Assembly (NCBI RefSeq): GCF_018691265.1
Contig: NW_024881324.1
Location: 4,839,730-4,903,729 of the forward strand
From: Tyto alba
Lineage: Eukaryota > Chordata > Aves > Strigiformes > Tytonidae
Length of the DNA stretch: 64,000 nt
Direction of reading: 5' to 3'
The notes below the pieces were generated by a model that saw only the letters and a list, made by a program, of their open reading frames with translations, had not been told where the DNA came from and made no database searches. The translations under genes were made by a program, and so were the position numbers. Below are positions 14,101-24,520 of the stretch, piece by piece; positions within the stretch are counted from its first letter, which is position 1, and each line of letters starts with the position of its first letter.

Positions 14101-15879
14101 TCCCTGCCAGATTAAATTTGATCTTTGGTCGAACTCTGAGGTTAGCCTTTCAAAATCAGTCAGAAGTTTGCCGTTAACTGCAGGAGCCAGACTTTCATCC
14201 TGGTCACAGTCCATGTGGTTAAGTGAACACTGGTCTAGAGGCAACCTTCAAGTCCAGTTAAAGCATGGAATTATTTGAATGCAGGCATTCAAATAATTTG
14301 TTTTACTGGACAATAAGAAAACAAACACCAACACCCGCTCCAGTTCGAAATTTCTTGAGCTAATTTGTAAGTCTTATCAATAGTGAGATGCGTCCCACTT
14401 CCCTCTAAAATTGGGCTCTAAAGCTGCAGCCAAAGCATAATCTTCATTGTAGAAAAAGAAAAAGGGATCAGTTCATTCAGCCTGAATACCACCCTCTGAA
14501 TAGTGAATGCCCAACAAACTGCTCAAAGCAAATACTCCAGAGAAATCCACAAAATATAACACTGCTACAGCTGTGGCCAGTGGCAGGGTTTGGTCTGGAT
14601 CCCTCCCTTACAAAGAAAAAGGGCGCTGGCAGCTGCATATTCTCAATTGAGGCCTCAGGAGTCTGGAATGTTTCCCTTTCCATTGGTTCAAAATAGCCTC
14701 AATTTGGTGCACTTCCAGGTACGCTGCAAAAGCTATTTGTCTGATGGGGTCAGGGTGGGAACAGTGTGTGTTTGGAGGCAAGAGGCTCTTCTGGAATGTT
14801 TCTCTTTCTCATGCCAGCTGGCTGAGGGAAGCTCCTATGTCCATGTAGTCAATGAAGGCTTCTGGATGGTCAATTAATTTGCCCATAGGATACTTCAGAA
14901 AAAATCTCAAGACATACAGGGGCCTGGCATTGATCTCTTTTCAATGCAAAGATGAAGAAATAAATCCAGTTTGCAAAATAAGTTGTTTAAGCAGTTGTTC
15001 TAAAACAAATTTTAAAAGATTATAGACAATTGCTGTCAAAACAAAGAGATTAAGAATTAAATATTATAATTAAAGTCTTGCCAGTGAAGCTTCCAAGGCT
15101 ATTTTATTGTGTCAAAAAAAGGTAAAGCTATGAACTGACACTGTAGAGGTTTGAAATGAAAACTGAGAGGGGAGAACGATAACAAGAATCTCCTCCAGTT
15201 CATTGCACTGTTTAGCAGGCCCATGGTTTGCTCCCTGTGTCCTGGAATTTGATCTCTGAGGCCTGCAAATTTTACTGTATTTCACATGTCCTATTGGGCA
15301 GGGGGGTATGGGCAGAGCTCCACATCCATGTCCTTGAGACTGTACAGAGAAAGACTAGTCACTTATGCCAAAGGAAAAGTCAAGCCTGGGGATTAGAGCA
15401 GACAATAGCTTGGACTAAGTTGAACAAATTAAGCTTTTCTGCTCCATTTTATAGTATTTCACTAGCAGTGGGGTTTTTTTACTACCCAGGTCTTCTGTGT
15501 GGAAAAGCAGCTGATCAATTTTTCCACATTTATATGTACCAGATAATGCTGTATAGTAAAACATAAGCAAAAGCAGTGAGACTTTTCGTAGCACTTTCTA
15601 CTATTTCTTCTTTCCAAAAGCCCGAGGTATGTGACCTTGGTTTTGTTTCTGTTCAGAACATAAGCATGTCTGTCTGACAGAGAAGATAGCATAGACAGAG
15701 ACTAGAAGAGAAACTGCTTTGTTAGTGCACTGTTAAGGAGATGCAGGGACCTTGCAGAGAACCAAAGCCTTCATGCAGGTCACTTGATCTCCTAAATATC
15801 CTCTGAGATCTTCCAAATTTGGGGGAGGAATGATTTCATGGGCAATTGCAGTGAAATTTCAGGAGACTCTTGCTGAGGT
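11119..15879. other. Unannotated DNA with a modest GC-richer patch
   Basis: No gene recognised. A GC-richer, slightly CpG-enriched patch sits at about 11690-11960, without a convincing open frame or promoter elements. A T-rich tract lies at 12198-12224, and a strong short palindrome at 14269-14298 is listed separately. The rest is ordinary AT-rich DNA. Confidence 0.55.
14269..14298. repeat. 30-bp palindrome with 2-bp centre
   Basis: Two 14-bp arms (14269-14282 and 14285-14298) are exact reverse complements, separated only by AG. The arms are AT-rich and contain ATTTGAAT on one side and ATTCAAAT on the other. With so short a centre it could extrude as a cruciform, or be bound by a homodimeric factor. 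No transposon ends or flanking duplications were recognised. Confidence 0.9.
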
Positions 15880-16876
15880 GATCGGCGCCGATGCCGGCTC
15901 AGTCTGGGTACAGGAGGGTTTCATCAGCCAGAGAAACACCAGGTGAGTGGAATGAGCAACCAGGAGCTGCCAGCTCGCACCAGCGAGGCTGATGAGACCT
16001 GGGTGGGACAGAGCAACGCGTGCCAAAACCCCACAGCATAAACAGCAGCCCTAGATCATGGTGCAGACCTCAGCTTGCAATGAGTTTCCAGACCTTCCTC
16101 CGGAGACACAAGCAAGTACCTGCGAAAGATGCAAGCAGGTCCAGGGTCTGTCACACCACGTGGCAGTTACAGGAGGCAGTGCAAAGCCTGTGCAGTATTA
16201 GAGGGGCTGAAGGAGAGATAGTTGAGTGGTTTCACAACCAGTCTCTTATGGTTGACACTACTCAGAACCATGAGAACCCGTGAGAGCAAGACTCTGCATC
16301 ACTTCCCACCCTCCTGCACAACAACCAGGAACAGATACGATGTCTTAACTGAAGACACCTATGAGCAAACACCTCAGGGAAAAACCATACCATCAGCACA
16401 GACTAGAAATCACAAAAAGAAATAATGAGTGCTTGTAGCGGGTCACTTTCTGCTAAGGGGCACCGAGGCACCCATTTATCAGCCCAATAGGGAATCAAGT
16501 GAAGTTTGCTGCCTTCCAGGTGTTAACGTCTGGAATGTTACTGAGAGCTTGTTAGAAACACAGACCGTTATCCACTATCAGTCTTTCATGTGGGCACGAA
16601 TGACACAGCAAGCCAGAACCTGGGCAGAATCAAGCCAGACTGCAAAGCTCTGGGGTACAATTGAAAGGGATTGGTGCTCATTTTGTCTTCTCCTCTGTTT
16701 TACCAGTTAGAGGAAAGGGTGCAGGCAGGAACAGATGCATCATGCAAGTCAACACTTGGCCATGTGGCTGGTGCTGTTGCCAGGGTTTTGGCTTTCATGA
16801 TCATGGGACACTCAAATACCTGCTAGGGAGAGATGGGATCCACTTGACTAGAAAAGGCAAAGGGAAACAGTACTAA
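15880..16876 (+). pseudogene. CR1 LINE 5' fragment: decayed ORF1 with esterase-like domain
   Basis: Translation of + strand segments in alternating frames matches the ORF1 protein of CR1 LINEs, which in this clade carries a coiled-coil-like N-terminal part and an SGNH-type esterase domain. Recognisable blocks are a Cys-x2-Cys-Lys-Gln-Val-Gln stretch and an acidic heptad-like segment (about 16110-16250). Next comes the segment containing RGTEAP, which follows the catalytic Ser block (about 16429-16520). The GTNDTA block is at about 16593-16610. The closing GRDGIHLT block holds the Asp and His codons (16832-16834 and 16841-16843). The reading frame shifts at least three times: near 16260, between about 16540 and 16584, and between about 16650 and 16661. 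There is also a stop at 16423-16425, so no intact protein is encoded. ORF2 and the 3' UTR are absent. The 5' limit is approximate; the sequence left of about 16020 is assigned only by its GC-rich character. Confidence 0.82.
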
Positions 16877-17150
16877 CTATGTTAAATTTTGAAAACAAAC
16901 AAACAAACAAACAAACAAAACAAAACAAGCACCAAACCACAAGATATCAAACCACCATCTTGCCATCACTTTCTTTATCACTACACAAAAAAGTTGGGGT
17001 TTTTTCTATCTGCTTTTTCCAAGTGATTCAAGATTTTTTCCTACATCCCTGCAGAACACAGTCATTTTTTCTTTCCAAAAAGTTAGGAAAATATTCACAT
17101 AAATCCCACCAAGAGTATAAGACAATCACTGGTAGTCACAGTGCCAAGAC
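16877..17150. other. A-rich spacer between two CR1 fragments
   Basis: Begins with short unique sequence, passes through a (CAAA)n tract and continues as AT-rich DNA with no recognisable gene. It separates the + strand CR1 ORF1 remnant from the - strand CR1 3' tail. Confidence 0.6.
16892..16928 (+). repeat. (CAAA)n simple repeat
   Basis: Tandem CAAA units followed by CAAAA units, directly downstream of the CR1 ORF1 remnant. CR1 elements do not normally end in poly(A), so this is probably an independent microsatellite rather than a retroposon tail. Confidence 0.9.
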
Positions 17151-17362
17151 AGAATCACAGGATGGTTTGGGTTGGAATGGACCTTAAAGACAATCTAGTT
17201 CCACGCCCCCTGCCCCGGGCAGGGCCCCCTTCCCCCAGCCCAGGGGGCTCCCAGCCCCGTCCAACCTGGCCCTGAACAATTCCAGGGAGGGGGCAGCCTT
17301 CGTGTGGTGACAGCCAGGCATTCAGGGAAAGGTCCCAAGAAATGCCACAGCTTCTCTGAGGA
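17151..17362 (-). mobile_element. CR1 LINE 3' tail
   Basis: Read on the - strand, this ends with the CR1 3' terminus: a GATTGTCTTTAAGGTCCATT-type block, then CCAACCCAAACCATCCTGTG and a GATTCT end. Upstream of it is the GC-rich segment typical of avian CR1 tails. The insertion is a 5'-truncated 3' end of about 210 bp, which is usual for CR1. About 42 bp in the middle (about 17302-17343) do not match the family pattern I know, whereas the CCACAGCTTCTCTG block beyond it does. Either a small insertion or local divergence interrupts the element. No coding capacity remains. Confidence 0.88.
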
Positions 17363-20300
17363 GACACAACCCACATGCCTTTGAATATGCATTTTTTGTC
17401 TCATGTGGCATCATGCCTCCGAAAGCATCTTTGATTGTACCAGTTTCTCCTACCTATTTCAAGTTTCTGTTAATGAAGCAACACTTAGAAAGGCAGGAAG
17501 ATAATTTAATTTTCATTAAAATGAAATAAAGGAGCATCTCAGAACATGCTTGCACACTACCATGCAAACAGGTTAGTGTGGTTGTGTTTTAAAAAAAAAG
17601 TTGCTTCATGAAACCCACTGTCAGTTTGTAAAATAATGACAACAGATGTGCACAGTCCTCTACAACAAAAAAAATTTTTTTTTTCCCTATCCTTTCTGTT
17701 ACAAATCACTGTTTGGTATTTTGGGTGCCAGGGGCCATTTTTTATACTTCTTATGATGTCATTCACATAATAAATAAAGAAAAGGTTTGCCTCAAACCTC
17801 ACATGACAAACTAGCTTTAGTACGACTGTTCATTTGATGAATGAGACAAGTAATAGTGAATGACTGTCTATGCTAATAAGCACTGTCTTTTTGCTAGGGA
17901 AATTATATTGTAACCAAATAACTGCAAACACTTAAAGTTTTGTCCCAAGGTACACCCCATCAATAGGTGGAAGTGTGCAGCTGATTATTCTGAAGGATAA
18001 TGAAATGAAACCTTCTGTTACTGTGTTAAATTAACTTTTAACATCAACATGGTAAATATCTTAGAAGTCTCCTATGCATTTTAATCCTAGAATGAGATTG
18101 GCTACAAACCATGTCTGGATTACTTTAAAAGCTAAAAATAAATGTATTATATTCACAAATATCAAACCCCAACATTAGCATGGCTTATCAGAGTGTGTGT
18201 GGGAATAAATAACAATAACAGACCTAGGAGTATTCTTCGTATAGTCCATAAATAATATATCAATCTGGAAGTTTAATGTTTTCATTGCTACTTTTTTTCC
18301 AAACAGTAGTATTTCTTTATAATGCCTTTTTAAAATTAATAGAAAGCAAAAAGACCTTAGAAGAAAAACCTTGATCTAGCTACATTGTGGACAGTGAAAT
18401 TCACTGTTTAGACCTTCAAAATATTTCACAAATATGACATTAGCAGCATAATTTCTAAGAAAACTCAAAGGGATATACAACTTTATTTTCCAAAATAGCA
18501 TCAAGTATGATAACCCGTTTGGGTCAAGGGCAAAACTTCACTGACCTTTAAAGGTATGATCTAGAGAAGAAGAGAGAGAAAAAAATTACTATTAACATTG
18601 GCTTTTTGAGTATAGATAGAAATATATCTGCTTTCCAATTGCTGTAATGGAAGCTTTGAAGACATACTTTTAACTCACACCTTTTCCACCTGATTGACAG
18701 TGAGGAGAACTCTAGCATCATTTAAGGTATATGGCACACTTTCTGGAAATATAGGTATCTGTTGCTTGTTTTTAGAATAAGTTGATGTATCATGAGCCAC
18801 CTCTAATTCCACAGCTTTCACTTAATTTTCTCATTAGTGTGGGATCATTTTAATTAGTAGTACAGCAGGGGAGTCACTGTCTTGGATGAAGACCTGTTGT
18901 ATTAGGAACTAAAAAGGCACAGAGGAAAAAGATTGAAGAAATATTCAAAAATCATATCAGTCAAAACATGAAGTTAGATAGCCCCAAAAATGCAGTTTTG
19001 GTTTGGTTTGGTTTGTTTTTTAAATACACCATGATTTTTCTTAAGTTCATACCTGTCCTAATTCACAGAGCACATTGTTCAGATGGTACATGACTTTGTA
19101 GAATGTTTCCATGTGTAGAATGTAGCTTATTTCACAAGTATGGTATATACCTGCCCTTTATCTTTATAGGACATGAGAGCCCTCTCACATTATTTTTGCA
19201 AATTTAAGATCAGAAAAAGAAAACTGGGAAATTTGTGAGTTACCATCTCAGGTAGAGTGCTCCAAGAATTCCCTAGAGTTGCACAGTGAAATACTTTTGC
19301 AGTTCATGGAAACACCTTGTCTCATCACCACTCAAAGTGAGAAGAGGCAGAGACAGGTTTATATTGTCTGTCATTCAGTTAAAGACAGGGTGCAATTTCT
19401 GAATGGAGCATTCAACAGATTATATAAATCCACTCAGGTCAGGAACTTTGCTTTCAAGATCCCAACATGTGGAGCAGTTAATCAATAATCATAACAATAA
19501 CCACACAAAATCAAAGCTTTACTTGCAGGCATGGATACTCAAGGATAATTTCTAATTTTCTAATTCAGAAGTAATTATCCTCAAAAAAAGAAATAAATAA
19601 CAAGAGTCAAATGGTATTCTGAATTCCCTTATAAGTAATATTATTGGTTATAACAGCAGTGGAGTTGGAGGCTTGAAGAGCAGAAACTGTCCGAAGTATT
19701 GCACTATATAAAGATTTGTTCCCCAAAATCAGAATACTTCATATGCATTCATACTTCATATGTACAGCTATACATTTCTAGAATACACATATTTGAAACG
19801 TTTCTAACTGGTTTTGAATATAATAATACCTAAGAATCCTGTTTAGTTAAATGTGTGAATGATGCCTACTCTTAGAAAGGAGAAAAAGGAGAGAGAAAAA
19901 TGGAATCTATGCTGGACAGAATAATTTTTTATGTAACTTTTAGGTGAAGACCAACGAAACATACCCAAATACACCCAGAAAACCTCCAGTGTAAAAACTT
20001 ATTTTTATTTTTTGTAGGAGGGTGACCAACAGATGGAATACTAGGCAAGCACAAATACTTCTGTAATAGTTTAAGACAACAGACTGTGTGTGTGTCCATG
20101 TAAACATCATCATAAAGAGACATAAATATAAATACTGTTAAAAAATTATGTAAAGACAAACATACATACTATATATGTTATATACACACTCATATACATG
20201 CAGAAGGTATTCCAGTAATAAGACTCCACTTGTAGGCATTTCCTTCCATATTAGTTTGCTAATAATATCCTGCACTAGTAAAAGCTGAAAAAAGAATAAA

Positions 20301-23300
20301 CTTCAAGAAAGGTTGTAAAACCTGGTACTCTAAATTACAGAAGACAGTGGATCCACCGTTTCTCCCCAGTCTTGAACAGAAACCTTCAGCTAAAGTGAGC
20401 AGCACTCTTACTAAGACGAGGTATGCTGTAGAGCTTATTTGCTAGTGCAAACTCAAACAGCCTGGAGTGCAACCCTTATTGTAAGCATCTTCATTTAAAG
20501 GGCTGCTCCAACATTATTCTCTCAATAAAATCCCACTAGCAAGTCACATTGCCTTCTGGGGAAGCAGTGACTGGCTGAAAGCAAACCAGAACGGCTTCCT
20601 CATCCTGCATAACCTTTTGTCTCTCCAAATACTTCTGCAGGCATAAGAAAAATGATGAATTAAATCTTTCATTCAGCATCTACTGTGCTGTTAGACAGCA
20701 ACAGCCCTACAACGCTCCCTCGAGTCATTTGAGAGTAGACTGTGCAGGATGTAAAAGAGGAAGGAGGAAAGGGATTATTGAATATCATTTCAAATGCTGA
20801 GATATGAATGTGTGGGGAGTACAGCCCAGCACAAACCTGCAGCAGGTCTCTGGCAGCCCCCTCAGAGCCCTGAGCACGAAGCTGCAGACACTCTCCCCCA
20901 TACTTGTTTCAAGTTGGGTCCCAGTAAAATCAGAGATCACTCCAGTGGGAGCTTGCTGCTACCCTTCCTGCAGCAAAGAAAATTAACCCCTCACGTCTTC
21001 TCTGAGGGGACCCCGCACACAAGGGGGGATGCTGGGGGGCTCGAGGAATGCCCACCCTTCCAGTGCAACATCCTAATCCATTCTGGGTGGTGCAGGGCAG
21101 TGGCCTCACCTTCTGCTGGCTAACCAAGGGCTGCCAGCCCCCTCCCAGCCTAATCCACCCAGCCTAATCCACCCTGCCCAGGGACTGGCTGGCTCCCCGG
21201 GACATTTCAGATGTCACCGTGCATTTTCAACACCTTGCTGAGCATCTGCTCGGGAGAGAAACTCCACACTGGCTGCCCTGCCAGCTGCATTTGGCTTGTC
21301 CCCATCCACGGGTCCATCTGAGCTCCTGAGCACCCCATGTTATTTAGATGAGGCAGGAGGGCTTAAAATTTAAAATTTTCTTTCCCACTGATTATATTAC
21401 TTTTCACAAAGTCTATAGGGACTCACTGTTTTCTGAAAAATGGTAGGCAAAATGGAAATGACTATATATGCTTGCTTTCCAGACTGGGAATTTTAAAAAG
21501 ACACTTTGGGTTTTTTTCTAAGGGTTTGACAAATATTTATGGTTTTCATAGATACGAGAGCCAATTTGTAACTCTACAAAACACATCTCCCTCGTCTGAG
21601 CAGGACATGACAATAGTCAATATCTGCTAGATTCATGTGTGCTGGGTTTCAGGTATACATGATATGGCACACAAAAGTGCTTCATTTTTCAGCAAAGAAG
21701 CACTATGCACGCATGGTGTGCATGCATAGACAAGAGAAGTGCAAACACCACACTGAAGTCCCTTCTCAAAAGAGGCTATTGTGGCAGCAGTGAAACTTTT
21801 TCCTTTACCTTTTTCTACCTTTCAGATATCCTCAAGGTTGCAGCATTCTGACTTGCAGTTCTTCATTGCCTCACAGTAAAACCCTGAATTTGTAGTGAAT
21901 TTAACAGAGCTTACATAGCTTCAGTTACGGCTACGCTGCTGCAAATAAAAAAAAAAAACCCTGCCAGGAACTGTACAAATGCCACTGTCATTTTCAGAGT
22001 ACAGGAATCATAGCATATACCATAAAAAGCCTCACAGACCATGAGAGACTGCACCATGAAGCCTGCTATAAACAGTGACACAGATAGCTAATGTGATCTC
22101 TATTTATCCCTACTTGGCATTTGAACAGATGTCAGAACGTCATAGATGAACTCTTGCCTCAAGCTGTTATGTAGAAATGACCACTTTAACGTCCAGTTCA
22201 AGATTAAAAAGAGATGGAGACCCCATTTGTAAAAGACAGGCGCTAGTTTGTGTTTTTTTCATAAATGAACTAGTAAGCTAATTTTAAAGTGGCACCAGGA
22301 TGTTAGTCCCTTGAAAGGAGGAGTTCAGTTTTCCAGTTCCACAGGGAAGTCTGCAGCTCAAGCAATTATGTGCATGCCACAGCATGTGCTTCTCTGTCAT
22401 TTATAAAAGGGCCACAGACAGGTACACATGCATTTACCAAGTTCCTCTCTGGATGTATTAGTTACCCAATCTCACAGGAGCCGTCTCCCAAGCAGCCCTA
22501 ATGATAAAAATCAGAGGCCTATTCTCCGCTCTTGTGGTGCCTGAGCATATAAATTTGATGGATTAGTGAAACACTGTGGAGTCACTCTCTAAATTAACGC
22601 CAGACAACCTGAAGGTGGTATTTGTTGGGCCGACATCAAATGACTCCATTCAGAGCAATCACAGACAAGGGGGTCATTCTGAGGCTACCGGTGTAATCAA
22701 CATTATTCATGCTATAGCTGATTACTGATACTAAAGAGATTTTCTCTAACTAAAATGCCTGCCTAGAGAAAATGCTAAGAGCTGAATGGTGGGCTCGCTC
22801 CCGTGGGTGTGAGTTGGAGGAATCCTCAGGTTTGGGAAGTTACATACTGCATTTCAGACTGTCAGAACCTGAGCTCAGCATGTCTAAAGCACTCAGGTGA
22901 GTTGATGTCATTGGAGTTTGCTGCCTAGTTTATTTAGTTTAAATCCCAATAGGTACCTAAATACCTTTATGATTCTGGCCACCTGGTGCAAAGGGCCCTT
23001 GTTTTCCTGTGATGTCTTTATACTGAACAGTCTGTTGCACCCTCAGGAAGCATAGTAAACCAACTGTGAATAACATACCATATCATCTAAGAAAGAATAC
23101 TCTGCCTCAATGTGCACTTTGTTCCTGAAAAGAGTATGCTTGGCATTATTTATAAGGCACAGATACTTAGATCAGCAGTTGTACGTATCTCTACTTCCTG
23201 CATTTTTAATTTCAGACTCTAATTTGGATATTTGCTTCAGATAATAGTACCTTCTCTTACAAGGAAAAGATTGTTCAAAATATGTAAAAATAGTGTCAGG

Positions 23301-24338
23301 GAAAAATAACCTTGCATTTTTAATTGGACAGAAAGTTACAGATAAAAGTAAAGCACAGCATAGCTTTTAAAAAACCAGTCCTTTTAAATTTGATCCTTCT
23401 AAATTAAATATACTGTGTATTTTTATGACTCTGCTTATTATTTAAAATTCCTGTTGCAGCAAAATATAAAATGAAGTGCTTAGGATGAGAATCTTACTCT
23501 GTGAAGGAATGTTAAACGTACTAGTGCTGCCAGACAGTTTAGGGCACTTTTAGCGAAGTCACACATTCTGACTTCTCAGAAAAGAAAAAGAGGATGCATT
23601 ACAGTATGTGAAAGAAATCTATCATCCCTAGAAAACAACAGAAAAATTTAATTTCGGTGGAGCTAAGTTTAAGACCTTTTCCTGAAATTATTTAGTATGG
23701 CAAAGCTACTGTACCCTAAAGCTATGTATACTGCATGATAGACCAGAAACAGATTATATTTGTATTAGTTCTTGAGCTACAGGAGAGATGAAACTTTTAA
23801 ACACTGGCAGTCAGATTTTGAACACTCATAATATATGTGAATTTCAAGTACCTCTAACATGTATGGACTCTTGTTTTCTAAATTTGTCTTCAAATTGCAA
23901 CTAAGCTTTTAATTTCACATTATTTTAATTGTTATTAATTAACTTTAATTGTTATTAAATTGACGTGTATCATATTAGTTATTTTAGTATGTGTATTTTT
24001 TGTGTTAGATATGAAACACACTCCTTTTTACAACCCATTTGGCATGAATGGTCTTTCAGACAACTGCTTGCTTAGTTTATGTGAAGAAGGGGCATGGAAA
24101 AGTTCTGCATTTGTAAGAACCTGTGCTGCTACCTGTGACAGAAAAAGACCCCTCCCTATGTCTAGAAAACAGACCAAGATTCTTGCTGCAGACTCTCATC
24201 AATATTCTAGTGATTTTTTACCTTTCCAAACATGTATATTTCCACAAATCTTTTTCTCACTGAAATTCAGGTTGTTTCAGCTATCTCTATGCATCAGCAC
24301 AGAGATGCCATATTGTTTCTGTGATTTGCATTTCAATT
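17363..24338. other. Unannotated DNA; possible conserved regulatory blocks
   Basis: No gene or mobile element recognised. A GC-richer patch at about 20800-21340 contains a 14-bp tandem duplication (21144-21171). Segments at about 18640-18860 and 22440-22780 have few homopolymer runs and several homeodomain-type TAAT motifs, giving them the look of conserved non-coding elements; these are discussed as findings because sequence alone cannot prove it. An 8A/10T block lies at 17667-17684. Confidence 0.55.
21144..21171 (+). repeat. 14-bp tandem duplication
   Basis: The unit CCCAGCCTAATCCA occurs twice without spacing (21144-21157 and 21158-21171). The copies are identical, so the duplication is probably recent or the tract is prone to slippage. 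Confidence 0.9.
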
Positions 24339-24520
24339 TCATAGAAACATTTATATTGGAAAAGACCTTTAAGATCATTGAGTCCAACTGTCAATCTAAC
24401 ACTGCCAAGCCCACCACTAAACCATGGCCCCACGTGCCACATCTACACGTCTTTTAAATACCTCCAGGGATGGTGACCCAACCACTTTCCTGGGCAGCCT
24501 CTTCTCACGCTTGACTTTCT
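24339..24520 (-). mobile_element. CR1 LINE 3' tail, old copy
   Basis: Read on the - strand, this shows the CR1 3' region. Blocks corresponding to CATCCCTGGAGGTATTTAAA, AAGACGTGTAGATGTGGCAC and the TGGTTTAGTGGTGGGCTTGG type are all present, followed by a decayed tail with CTTTTCC and TTTCTATG. The element is 5'-truncated to about 180 bp. The octamer terminus is reduced to TTTCTATG, and the junction on its far side (about 24505-24520) is eroded. An open frame of 165 codons on the + strand runs into it (23960-24457) and is judged accidental. Confidence 0.87.

Noticed and set aside
16892..16928. Poly(A)-like tail making the CR1 ORF1 fragment a processed retrocopy
   Set aside because: The tract is a CAAA microsatellite separated by unrelated bases from the CR1 match, CR1 does not use poly(A) tails, and no target duplications were found.
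19734..19762. 12-bp direct repeat ATACTTCATATG, spaced 5 bp
   Set aside because: Too short and isolated to indicate an element; simple local duplication.
23960..24457. 165-codon open frame on the + strand
   Set aside because: Its last third runs antisense through a CR1 3' tail and the rest is AT-rich, so it is an accidental frame.
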